A stretch of 8,041 nucleotides of DNA from Labilithrix luteola (GCA_026225435.1 JAMFST010001426.1:1-8041); one strand, 5' to 3'; positions 1-6,628 are shown, counted from the stretch's first letter. The notes: a model not told the origin generated them from the letters alone. Translations and numbers: made by a program.

Positions 1-489
1 CGGCTTGGCCGCGAGGTCGACGACGAACGGCTGCACCTGTCCCGGAAGGCCGTTCAACCGGTCGTAGGCGAAATCGATCTGCCCCTTCACCTCGGTCGCC
101 GCCGTCGCTGCCGGCCGGCGGATCCAGAGCCACAAGGCTTCGCCATTTCCGTTCTCGACGAACGCCGTGCCCGGCCCCTCGAGTCGGAGGAACGCGCCGG
201 TGCGCGGCAGCTCCGCGGGCAGCGGGATCGCCAGGTATTGCCAGCCACCGGTGACCTCCTTCGCCTGCGGAGCGAGCGTCAGCGAGGCCGCCGTCTTCGG
301 TGCCACGTCGCCAGTGCGCAAGGTCGGCAAGGCGATGGCCGGCAAGGCCGCGTCGGTCTCGGGCGGGCCGGCATCGAGGACCGGCGTCGCCACCGCGGGC
401 GGGTGCGCGTCGGCGCCACAGGCGAGGAGCGCGCCCCCGGTGACCAGCGTGACGGCGGTGACGGCGAGACCGAGGCGAAGGCGGCGCAT
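1..489 (-). CDS. Predicted lipoprotein, N-terminal 163 residues (3' end beyond window)
   Basis: The frame is open from an ATG at 489-487 to the left edge, with no stop, so the C-terminus lies outside the window. Residues 2-20 form a signal peptide (Arg-Arg-Leu-Arg start, then a hydrophobic Ala/Val/Thr/Leu stretch). It ends in a lipobox Leu-Leu-Ala-Cys at 21-24, so Cys24 should be lipidated. A Pro/Ala/Asp-rich linker (about 25-60) follows, then a region alternating hydrophobic and polar residues that contains a Trp-Leu-Trp-Ile stretch and may be a beta-rich domain. I do not recognise the family. No alternative start exists: the upstream frame closes with TGA at 516-514. The ATG lies 29 bases downstream of the TlpA-like gene's stop on the same strand, so co-transcription is likely. 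No strong Shine-Dalgarno is visible. The lipoprotein call is well supported; the function is unknown. Confidence 0.8.
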   Translation of the reverse strand, partial: MRRLRLGLAVTAVTLVTGGALLACGADAHPPAVATPVLDAGPPETDAALPAIALPTLRTGDVAPKTAASLTLAPQAKEVTGGWQYLAIPLPAELPRTGAFLRLEGPGTAFVENGNGEALWLWIRRPAATAATEVKGQIDFAYDRLNGLPGQVQPFVVDLAAKP

Positions 490-518
490 GGGGCGCAGCC
501 TAGCGGTGTCGGATCAGC

Positions 519-1082
519 TCAGAGCGATTTCTCGATGAGCCGTTCCAGCTCGCCGTCGCTGGTCAATCCGGTGCGCTTGCTCAGCACCTTCCCGTCGCGC
601 GAGACGAGCACCATCGTGGGAAGGCCGGTGACGCCGTAAGAGCTGGCCGCCTCGCCGCTGTCGAAGACGATCGGGTAGTGGATGCCGTTCTTTTCCACCC
701 ACGGCGCCGCGTTCCCCTCCTCGTCGCTGGTGTTCACGCCGACGACGACCAGGCCGCGGTCCTTGTACCGGCTGGCGAGCTTGTCGAGGATCGGCGCCTC
801 GGCGCGGCAGGGGCCGCACCAGGTGGCCCAGAAGTCGAGCAGCACCACGTTGCCGCGGAGCTCCGAGAGCTTCATCGAGCTGGCGGCATCGCCGCGCGCG
901 TTGGCCACCTGCGGGAGGGTGAAATCGGCCGCATCACCATCGACCTTGGCGGCGGAGAAGAGGCGCGGAAGGAGGGCGAACCCGACGACGAGGGCCAGGA
1001 TGATCCAGCCGAAATACGACCGCTCGCCGCGCTCTTCGCGCTCGTCTCGTTGATCGGGCGGGGCCACCGCTTCGCTGGACAC
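519..1082 (-). CDS. TlpA-like membrane-anchored thioredoxin (thiol-disulfide oxidoreductase)
   Basis: A 187-residue protein. A charged cytoplasmic N-terminus (1-22, rich in Asp/Glu/Arg) precedes one membrane segment (about 24-41), then an extracytoplasmic thioredoxin fold. The active site Trp-Cys-Gly-Pro-Cys lies at 88-92, inside the classic Phe-Trp-Ala-Thr-Trp-Cys context. The cis-proline loop Gly-Leu-Pro-Thr-Met is at 153-157 and the AhpC/TSA-redoxin N-terminal extension is at about 50-80. This layout is that of the TlpA/ResA group, which reduces periplasmic disulfides using electrons usually passed from CcdA or DsbD; neither is in the window. The start is GTG at 1082-1080, the first possible start after the kinase stop, which lies 48 bases upstream in the same frame. 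A second GTG at codon 6 is also possible. The family call is firm; the substrate is unknown. A link to the neighbouring sensor kinase or lipoprotein is inference from gene order only. Confidence 0.92.
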   Translation of the reverse strand: MSSEAVAPPDQRDEREERGERSYFGWIILALVVGFALLPRLFSAAKVDGDAADFTLPQVANARGDAASSMKLSELRGNVVLLDFWATWCGPCRAEAPILDKLASRYKDRGLVVVGVNTSDEEGNAAPWVEKNGIHYPIVFDSGEAASSYGVTGLPTMVLVSRDGKVLSKRTGLTSDGELERLIEKSL

Positions 1083-1130
1083 GTGCGGACCGTAGCACGT
1101 GAGCCGGCGGGGGCATTCCCGGTGCCCGCT

Positions 1131-2828
1131 CTAGCTCGGCAGCTCGCGCGTGGACACGCGGGTCAGCGTCGCCATCTCCCGCACGTCGCGCTCCTCCTTC
1201 ATCACCAGGTGGCGCGGGTTGCCCAGGTGCACGGAGAAGCGCGCCCCTCCCAGCAGCGGGCTGCGTTCGGCCTCGATCGAGCCGCTGTGCTCGACGACGA
1301 TCTTCTTCACGATGGCCAGGCCGAGACCGGTGCCGTCGCTCTTGGTGGTGAAGTAGGGCTCGAAGATGCGAGGGAGCGTCGCCTCGTCGATTCCCGGGCC
1401 GTCGTCGTCGACGGTGATGACCACGCCGCCTTCGGGATCGCGCATCGCTCCGACGCGCACCTGGCCGGGCTCGGCCTCGTTGGTGTGCGCGCCTTTGACC
1501 GCCTGCACGGCGTTGCGAATGAGGTTGATGAGGACGCGGCGGAGCATCTGCCGGTCGATGGCCGTGACCAGCGGCTCGGCGGGGAGATCCCAGGAGACCT
1601 CGACGTTGCCGCGGGCGACCGGCTCGGCGTCGGCGCTCTCCTCGCCGAGGCTGACGTCCTCGAGGTGGCCGAGCTGATCGCTGCAGTCGCGGAGGAACTC
1701 GCGCACGCTCTCGTCGTGCAGCTCGGCGTTCGGCAGCCGGGCGAAGCTGGAGAAGTTGCCGACCAGGCGGCGCAAGGTGCCGACCTCCTCCTGCACGATC
1801 TCGAGCGTCGTATCGAGCAAGCTGCGGAAGCGGACGTCGTCCCCCTTGTACTGCCGGTGGCACTCCTGCACCGCGAGCTGGATCGGCGTGAGCGGGTTCT
1901 TGATCTCGTGCGCCAGCCGCTGGGCCATCTCCTGCCAGGCGCCGATGCGCTGGAGGTACTCGATGCGCGCGCGCGACTGCGCCATCTCGCCGAGCATGCG
2001 GTTGAAGACGCGCGCCAGCTCGGTGAGCTCGTCGGAGCCGGTGACCGGGACGCGGATCGACAGGTCGCCCTCGGCCACGAGATCGATGGCGAGCGCGAGG
2101 CGGCGGATACGACGGGTGACGCCGCGCGCGAGGAGCACGCCGAGGATCATCGTCACCGGCAGGACGATCGCGAGGAGGGCGGCGAAGGCGTAGAAGTACG
2201 ACTCGTACAGCTCGGTGCGCGCCCCTTCCATCTGGTGGTAGCGGGCGACGACGGCGCTCTCGGTGGTGAAGTCGTCGAGCGCGTGGCGGTCGATGGCGAA
2301 GACGGCGGAGAGCTGCGGGCCGCTGTCCGGATCGGCGCCGAGAGAGCGGACCACGTCGAGGCTGCGCTCGGTGGCGTCGTCGACGGGGCGGCCGCGATCG
2401 AAGCTGGCGAGCTTGTCGCCGTCCTCGGAGAGCACGGTGAGCGAGACGAGCGAGGGGTGCTGGCCGAAGAGCTGGGGGACGCGGACCGCGAGCGTCTCCT
2501 TCGCCGAGGTGCCGCGGCGCGCGGCCTCGCGCAGGACCGGATCGCCGGCGAGCGCGTCCGCCTGGTGGCGCATGTCGTCCTTGGCGGCGCGCGCGTAGCG
2601 CACGTACGCGTCGAGCCCGCGATCGAGCGCCTTGCCGATCTCCGGGTTGAACCACATCGCCGACCCTTGCGAGAAGAGCGAGTTGCCGAGGAAGAGCGCG
2701 GCGGTGAGCGGGACGATGGCGGTCAGGAAGATGACCATCACCAGGCGCCGCTCGGTCTTGCCCGGCATCCACCAGCGATGACGGTTCCGCGGCCGTTGCG
2801 CGGGCTGGGGCGGGGCTTTCTCGGTCAC
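1131..2828 (-). CDS. NtrY-like transmembrane sensor histidine kinase
   Basis: A 565-residue protein with a basic N-terminal tail (1-27), a first membrane helix (about 28-48), an extracytoplasmic sensor region (about 50-210), a second helix (about 212-234) and a HAMP linker (about 235-287). The dimerisation/phosphoacceptor domain has an H-box at 303-314 (Arg-Leu-Ala-His-Glu-Ile-Lys-Asn-Pro-Leu-Thr-Pro) with His307 as the phosphorylated residue. The following Thr-Pro-Ile-Gln-Leu is characteristic of NtrY-type kinases. The ATPase domain (about 425-537) has all boxes intact: N-box Asn435/Asn439, G1 Asp476-Gly-Pro-Gly, F-box Phe489-Glu-Pro-Tyr-Phe, and G2 Gly499-Thr-Gly-Leu-Gly-Leu. It should therefore be an active kinase. 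A tail of about 25 residues after the ATPase domain has no known match that I can see. The start is GTG at 2828-2826, 34 bases after the upstream gene's stop; an internal Met21 is an alternative. No response regulator is present in the window, so its partner is encoded elsewhere. The signal is unknown, and nitrogen control should not be assumed from the name. Confidence 0.93.
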   Translation of the reverse strand: MTEKAPPQPAQRPRNRHRWWMPGKTERRLVMVIFLTAIVPLTAALFLGNSLFSQGSAMWFNPEIGKALDRGLDAYVRYARAAKDDMRHQADALAGDPVLREAARRGTSAKETLAVRVPQLFGQHPSLVSLTVLSEDGDKLASFDRGRPVDDATERSLDVVRSLGADPDSGPQLSAVFAIDRHALDDFTTESAVVARYHQMEGARTELYESYFYAFAALLAIVLPVTMILGVLLARGVTRRIRRLALAIDLVAEGDLSIRVPVTGSDELTELARVFNRMLGEMAQSRARIEYLQRIGAWQEMAQRLAHEIKNPLTPIQLAVQECHRQYKGDDVRFRSLLDTTLEIVQEEVGTLRRLVGNFSSFARLPNAELHDESVREFLRDCSDQLGHLEDVSLGEESADAEPVARGNVEVSWDLPAEPLVTAIDRQMLRRVLINLIRNAVQAVKGAHTNEAEPGQVRVGAMRDPEGGVVITVDDDGPGIDEATLPRIFEPYFTTKSDGTGLGLAIVKKIVVEHSGSIEAERSPLLGGARFSVHLGNPRHLVMKEERDVREMATLTRVSTRELPS

Positions 2829-2862
2829 CGGTGCGATTGTAGGCCAGGCCGGGTTCGCCCGC

Positions 2863-3816
2863 TCAGATCCCCGGCCAGAGCATCTCGTGGAAGGTGGTCT
2901 GCTTGTCGACGCTGAGGTGCACCTCGAGGCGGTCGTTGCGGACGCGCACCAGCGGCGCGGGGAAGCTGTCGGCCGGGTAGAAGAGCGCCTTCTCGAAGCC
3001 CGCGGGGCCCATCCAGAAGAGGTGCAGACCGGCGGCGCCGAGGCCGTAGATGAGGAGGGCGCGCCCCTCGCCGAGGACGAGGAAGTCGAGCCAGGTGAAG
3101 CTCATCTCGTCGAAGCGCTCCGGCGACGGGAAGCTCGTGCCGACGTCGCGCAGCTCGGGGAGGTGGGTCTTGAGGTACTTGTAGAAAAGATCGTACCGGA
3201 CCTTGGCCATGCGCGGCAGCTTGCGCTCGGGGTCGAAGAAGCGCAGGCGGGCGGAGTGATCGCGCGTGGGCTCCTCGACGTGCAGGCGGTAGCGCGCGCC
3301 CAGGCCGGCGCCTGCCGTGCTGCCGTCGGCGGCGAGCGCGTCGTCGGCGAGCGACTTGAGCCACCACTGCAGGAGCGCGATCTCGGCCTCGCCGGCGGCG
3401 GACACGAGGTGCACCCGGCTCTCCCACAAGGGGCGCCGCACCCGCCAGCTTCCGCCGTTGGCGGCGACGATGGTGGCGCCGAGGTAGGACACGCCGTGGA
3501 CGATGACGTTGAACAGCTCGTTGTCGGCGGTGCCGGGGGCGCCGCGGCTCGCCCAGAGATCACGCCGCTCGCGGGTGAGGGCGGCGCCGAGGCGGTGGAT
3601 GCTCTCCGGTGAGCGATCGAGCACGACGTCCTCGCCGAAGAGCGCCGCGCCCATGTGGCTGAACACGGTCGCCGCCTCGTCCAGGTGGGCCAGGACGTTC
3701 GGGTTGTTCGCCGGGTTGGCGTCCTCGGTGCGCGCGCGCCCCAGATCCGTGGCCAGCTCCGGCGGGTAGAGCGGCAGCAGGTAGGTGCGAAAGAGCGACT
3801 CGGCGTCGAGGGTCAT
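2863..3816 (-). CDS. Conserved-looking hypothetical protein, 317 residues, cytoplasmic
   Basis: I do not recognise this family with confidence. The frame runs open far upstream (to about 5085), but that part is antisense to the HupE-like gene. The plausible start is the ATG at 3816-3814, which begins Met-Thr-Leu-Asp-Ala-Glu just past the divergent intergenic region. The product has no signal peptide or clear membrane helix and many aromatic and charged residues, and looks globular. Residues 103-131 (Asn-Val-Ile-Val-His-Gly-Val-Ser-Tyr-Leu-Gly, then Asn-Gly-Gly-Ser-Trp and Pro-Leu-Trp-Glu-Ser) faintly resemble small immunity- or DUF3806-like domains with a conserved Tyr-x-Gly / Gly-x-Trp pattern; this is a weak impression only. 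The C-terminal half (about 190-317) is rich in Phe/Tyr/Trp, with a Thr-Trp-Leu-Asp-Phe patch at 241-245. It is the first gene of the probable operon leading into the sensor kinase 34 bases downstream. Confidence 0.75.
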   Translation of the reverse strand: MTLDAESLFRTYLLPLYPPELATDLGRARTEDANPANNPNVLAHLDEAATVFSHMGAALFGEDVVLDRSPESIHRLGAALTRERRDLWASRGAPGTADNELFNVIVHGVSYLGATIVAANGGSWRVRRPLWESRVHLVSAAGEAEIALLQWWLKSLADDALAADGSTAGAGLGARYRLHVEEPTRDHSARLRFFDPERKLPRMAKVRYDLFYKYLKTHLPELRDVGTSFPSPERFDEMSFTWLDFLVLGEGRALLIYGLGAAGLHLFWMGPAGFEKALFYPADSFPAPLVRVRNDRLEVHLSVDKQTTFHEMLWPGI

Positions 3817-3906
3817 GAAATGTGAAGGCGCTCTTAGCGCAGATTTTCGGCGTTGCTGACTGTGTAGGCGTGATCGAGACGGACCGTCCCTTCGCACTAC
3901 CCTGGC
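3817..3906. promoter_or_regulatory. Divergent intergenic region (probable back-to-back promoters)
   Basis: This 90-base gap separates the minus-strand operon, starting at 3816, from the plus-strand HupE-like gene, starting at 3907, and must hold promoters for both unless one is transcribed from within a neighbour. It is slightly richer in A/T than the coding DNA around it. A perfect 5-base inverted repeat with a 3-base spacer (GCGCT CTT AGCGC, 3828-3840) lies next to the minus-strand start and could be a small operator or hairpin. A TTGCTG at 3853-3858 resembles a -35 box for the plus strand, but no convincing -10 follows at the usual distance. Neither gene has an obvious Shine-Dalgarno. The regulatory assignment is inferred from position. 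Confidence 0.4.
3828..3840. repeat. Short inverted repeat in divergent promoter region
   Basis: The sequence is GCGCT-CTT-AGCGC: a perfect 5-base stem with a 3-base loop, 12 bases from the ATG of the 317-residue protein gene. It would lie in the 5' leader of that minus-strand transcript or act as an operator. A match this short arises by chance fairly often in GC-rich DNA, so only its position makes it worth recording. Confidence 0.3.
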
Positions 3907-5106
3907 ATGAAGCGCATGTTCGCCGCGGCCTTTGCCGCCTTCGTCCTGACCACCCTGGCTGCGCCGTCGCTCGCCCGGGCCGAGGTCGGCGACGTCTCGA
4001 CGGTGGAGCTGGACGTGGAGCCCGACGGGGTGGACGCCACGCTGGAGGTACCGCTCGTCGCGGTGGAGGCGGCGCTGGGGACGAGCGCGACGAGCGAGGT
4101 GGCGGCCTACCTCGCGGAGCACGTCCGCGTCGCCTACTCGTCCGACGGGCGAGCCTGGGCCGCCGGCCTTCCGTTCCTCTCCTTCGAGCCGAGCGACGTC
4201 GCCCCGCTGGTGACCGCACGGATGCACTTCACGCGGCCCGACGGGCTGCACGAGAACGCGCTCGAGCTGACCGACGACGCCATCGTGGATCGAGTGCCGC
4301 GCCACCGGGTCGTCGTCTTCGTCCACCGCGACTTCGAGATGGCCAAGCTCGACGGTGATCCGGAGCTCGCCGGGACGCTCCACGCCTCGCGCAGGACGCT
4401 CACCCTCCTGCGCGCCGACGCCAGCTGGGGGCGCGGGGTGCGCGCGCTCTTCGGGTACGGGATCGATCGGCTGGTCGTCGGGCCCGGTCTGCTCCTCGTT
4501 TGGCTCCTGCTGCTCACCGCGCCGCTCGTCGCCATGCACGGACGCTGGAGCGGGGTACGCACGACGCGCGGAGCGGTGCACGTCGTGGCGACGGCCATGA
4601 CCACCTTCGTGGTGACGCACGCCCTGGCCTTCGCGCTCGGCTCGCTCGGCTGGCTCTCGCTGCCGCCGCCGGTGCTCGAGCTGCTGGTGGCGCTGTCTCT
4701 CGCGGTGGTCGCCTTCCACACCTTGCGTCCGCTGGGGCGGATATCCGGCGCGTGGATCGCCGGCGCGGCGGGGGTGGTCCACGGCCTCGCCTTCGCGGCG
4801 ACGCTGACCGATCTCGGACCGTGCGAGTCGCTCGCCTCGCTGGTGACCTTCGCCGTCGGCATCGAGGGGCTGCAGCTGATCCTGGTGATGCTCGTCTCGC
4901 CGTCGCTCATCTTCCTCCGCGACGCGCGGGTGTACGGTCTGCTGCGCGTGGGCGCGGCCTCGGCGGCCGGTGTCGCGGCGCTGGTGACCGTCGCGCCGAC
5001 GCCGGTGGTGCTGCTGGTGGCCGTGGCCGCGCTGGCGGTCGCGGCTGTCGTGTGGGCGTCGACGCTCGGGCAGCGCGCCTTTCACTCGGCGTCGGCTCGC
5101 TCGTGA
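3907..5106 (+). CDS. HupE/UreJ-family-like membrane protein with periplasmic N-terminal domain
   Basis: A 399-residue protein. A signal peptide (1-25, ending Ala-Arg-Ala before Glu-Val) leads into a periplasmic, beta-rich-looking domain (about 26-175). About seven hydrophobic membrane segments follow, near 190-210, 223-245, 253-272, 282-300, 308-333, 344-363 and 366-386. The membrane part follows the HupE/UreJ_2 pattern: Phe-Gly-Tyr-Gly at 182-185, Thr-His-Ala-Leu at 237-240, a Leu-Glu-Leu-Leu-Val-Ala-Leu-Ser helix near 257-264, and Gly-Val-Val-His-Gly-Leu-Ala-Phe-Ala at 289-297. HupE and UreJ proteins are nickel or related metal permeases serving hydrogenase and urease. Here the family's HX5DH motif is replaced by Arg188, Gly194 and Leu195, while His237 and His292 remain, so metal transport is uncertain. 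ATG 3907 is the natural start because the signal peptide begins there (Met4 is a possible alternative). The stop shares a base with the next start, implying translational coupling. Confidence 0.8.
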   Translation: MKRMFAAAFAAFVLTTLAAPSLARAEVGDVSTVELDVEPDGVDATLEVPLVAVEAALGTSATSEVAAYLAEHVRVAYSSDGRAWAAGLPFLSFEPSDVAPLVTARMHFTRPDGLHENALELTDDAIVDRVPRHRVVVFVHRDFEMAKLDGDPELAGTLHASRRTLTLLRADASWGRGVRALFGYGIDRLVVGPGLLLVWLLLLTAPLVAMHGRWSGVRTTRGAVHVVATAMTTFVVTHALAFALGSLGWLSLPPPVLELLVALSLAVVAFHTLRPLGRISGAWIAGAAGVVHGLAFAATLTDLGPCESLASLVTFAVGIEGLQLILVMLVSPSLIFLRDARVYGLLRVGAASAAGVAALVTVAPTPVVLLVAVAALAVAAVVWASTLGQRAFHSASARS

Positions 5107-6482
5107 TGCGCCCTCGCTCCTTTTGCCTGGCCTGCGCGTGCGTCTGCGTGTGCGCGCCCATCACGCTGCTGCCGAGCGGCTGCCTCGATCGCGGCGTGGC
5201 GTTCCTCGACGGCGATGACGCCGGCGCCGACGAGCCCGGCTCGTCCACCACGACGAGCGCCGATGCCACGGGCGGGACGACGATCACGGGGGACACCTGC
5301 GGGAGCAACACGGCGGCGGTCGTCGCCGCGGCCCAGGCCTTCCTCACGAGCTTGAACGACGCCGACGGCGGCGACGCCGCGACCGATGGGGGTGATGCCG
5401 GCGTGAGCGCGCTGCTCGCTCTGGCCAACCTGCCGTTCACCGAGATCGACGCCGAGCGCTGGACCAGCTTGCCCGACGGCGTGCGCAACGGGCCGGACTT
5501 CGCCCAGCTCTCCGCCGCGCAGCAGGATCTCGCGCTGTCCCTCGCCCGCGCCGCGCTGAGCAGCGAGGGGTACGACGAGCTGCAGAACATCCGCGCCGCG
5601 GACGACGTGATCGCGTCCACGGTGGCGAACGACGGCGGCGCGGCGGCGGGCTGGGGCTCGGAGCTCACCCACGTGGCCATCCTCGGCACGCCGTCGGTGA
5701 GCGCCGTCTGGATGCTGCAGATCAGCCTCCACCAGCTCGTCTACAACATCGTCTACAACGGCAAGCTGGTGAGCGGGACGCCGGTGTTCCTCGGCACCGA
5801 GCCGACCAACTGGACGCTCCTGGCCGACGGCGGGACGCTGGTGACCGGGCTCGAGAACGGCGCGACGACGAGCTTCGTCAACGGCGTCCAGATCGCCGGC
5901 GCGGTGAGCGGCACCGGTGGAGCCGCCTTCGCGGCGCTCGAACCGCAGCGGGTCGCCGTCCAGAGCCTGCTCGGCGTGCTCCTCGCCGATGCGACCAACG
6001 CGCCGACCGCCAAGCTGTCCGGCACCTTCCCCGATGTGCTCTACGGCGTGAGCGCGGCCGACACGCCCGTCTACCCGAGCGGCACCACCGGGCGCGGCGT
6101 CCTCTACTCGTCGCTCAACGCGGCGGAGAAGGCGGCCACGCTGGCGACGATCGAAGCGTGGGTCGACACGCAGGCCTGCGACATCCGCAACGTGCTCCTC
6201 GCGGCCTACGAGAGCGATGACGCGCTCGCTTCGACCTACGTGGGCTACGGCGTGCCGCTCGGCGCGGATCAGCCGAGCTTCGCCGCCGACCCCGATGATC
6301 AAGCCGCCGCGCTCGATTACCTCGGCTCGTATGTGCGCATCGACGGACCGCGCGTGTGGATCGAGATCGCGGTGGTGGAGGCCGCCGCGTATCGCGACCA
6401 GGGATGGGTCCAGTACCACTCCATCTGGCGCGACAAGCAGGCCGACTACGGCGGTGAATTCACCGGCACCACGGTCGAGTGA
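5106..6482 (+). CDS. DUF3500-family predicted lipoprotein
   Basis: A 458-residue protein. The ATG at 5106-5108 overlaps the preceding TGA by one base (TGATG), which fixes the start; the frame stays open upstream but is out of frame with the HupE-like gene. Residues 1-26 form an export signal with unusually many cysteines (7, 10, 12, 14, 16), ending Leu-Pro-Ser-Gly-Cys26. Cys26 is the likely lipid site, although Pro at -3 is atypical. A Ser/Thr/Gly/Asp linker (about 35-65) precedes the main domain. From about 71 to 450 the protein follows the DUF3500 pattern: a repeated 'Leu-Ser-Ala-Ala-Gln-Gln' helix region near 135-160, Ile-Leu-Gly-Thr-Pro-Ser at 192-197, a conserved His209 in the Leu-His-Gln-Leu strand, Thr-Pro-Val-Phe-Leu-Gly at 225-230, and the C-terminal His438-Ser-Ile-Trp-Arg-Asp. 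The function of DUF3500 is unknown to me. Coupling to the HupE-like gene suggests a shared envelope role. The family is recalled by pattern, not searched. Confidence 0.8.
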   Translation: MRPRSFCLACACVCVCAPITLLPSGCLDRGVAFLDGDDAGADEPGSSTTTSADATGGTTITGDTCGSNTAAVVAAAQAFLTSLNDADGGDAATDGGDAGVSALLALANLPFTEIDAERWTSLPDGVRNGPDFAQLSAAQQDLALSLARAALSSEGYDELQNIRAADDVIASTVANDGGAAAGWGSELTHVAILGTPSVSAVWMLQISLHQLVYNIVYNGKLVSGTPVFLGTEPTNWTLLADGGTLVTGLENGATTSFVNGVQIAGAVSGTGGAAFAALEPQRVAVQSLLGVLLADATNAPTAKLSGTFPDVLYGVSAADTPVYPSGTTGRGVLYSSLNAAEKAATLATIEAWVDTQACDIRNVLLAAYESDDALASTYVGYGVPLGADQPSFAADPDDQAAALDYLGSYVRIDGPRVWIEIAVVEAAAYRDQGWVQYHSIWRDKQADYGGEFTGTTVE

Positions 6483-6628
6483 ACGCGCTGTGGAAGACGC
6501 TGGCGGAGAACGCCGGCAACCTGCGCGACAAGGGGGTCACCGCGGTGTGGTTCCCGCCCGCCAGCAAGGGGAAGCAGGGGGGCAACGACGTGCCGGCCGG
6601 AGGCGTCAGCGTCTGGTGCAGCGTGTGA
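6479..6628 (+). pseudogene. Truncated GH13 alpha-amylase fragment (49 codons)
   Basis: In the frame opened by GTG 6479, which overlaps the DUF3500 stop by a GTGA, codons 2-38 (6482-6592) read Asn-Ala-Leu-Trp-Lys-Thr-Leu-Ala-Glu-Asn-Ala, then Gly-Val-Thr-Ala-Val-Trp-Phe-Pro-Pro-Ala-Ser-Lys-Gly (19-31) and Gly-Gly-Asn-Asp-Val. This is the start of the (beta/alpha)8 barrel of alpha-amylases: helix, then the strand with the Gly-x-Thr-Ala-Val-Trp-x-Pro-Pro signature, normally followed by Asp-Val-Gly-Tyr. Similarity breaks off at Val38. Eleven unrelated residues and a TGA follow, and none of the barrel or catalytic residues is present. Upstream, the same frame closes at 6455-6457 and encodes nothing amylase-like. 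It therefore cannot be an active enzyme and is best read as a deletion remnant. A small coupled ORF in real use cannot be excluded, because the stretch has no frameshift. No terminator is seen before the convergent TetR gene. Confidence 0.7.

Noticed and set aside
678..2915. Very long plus-strand open frame opposite the kinase and TlpA-like genes
   Set aside because: It is an antisense shadow caused by high GC: its translation is low-complexity (Arg/Glu/Ala/Asp/Gly/Val-rich) with no recognisable motif, while the minus strand encodes proteins with complete family signatures.
3903..3922. Possible sigma-54 promoter (TGGCA element)
   Set aside because: The second element TTGC is not at the required spacing, and the match overlaps the start codon of the HupE-like gene.
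3817..5085. Upstream extension of the 317-residue protein frame, antisense to the HupE-like gene
   Set aside because: The extension is Arg/Glu/Gly/His-rich shadow sequence opposite a gene with a signal peptide and membrane helices. The biological start is ATG 3816.
4500..5105. Upstream extension of the DUF3500 frame
   Set aside because: It overlaps the HupE-like gene in another frame and translates to Arg/Ala/Gly low-complexity sequence. The signal peptide and TGATG overlap fix the start at 5106.
5082..6419. Minus-strand open frame opposite the DUF3500 gene
   Set aside because: It is Arg/Gly/Ala/Val/Glu-rich shadow translation without motifs; the plus strand carries the recognisable domain.
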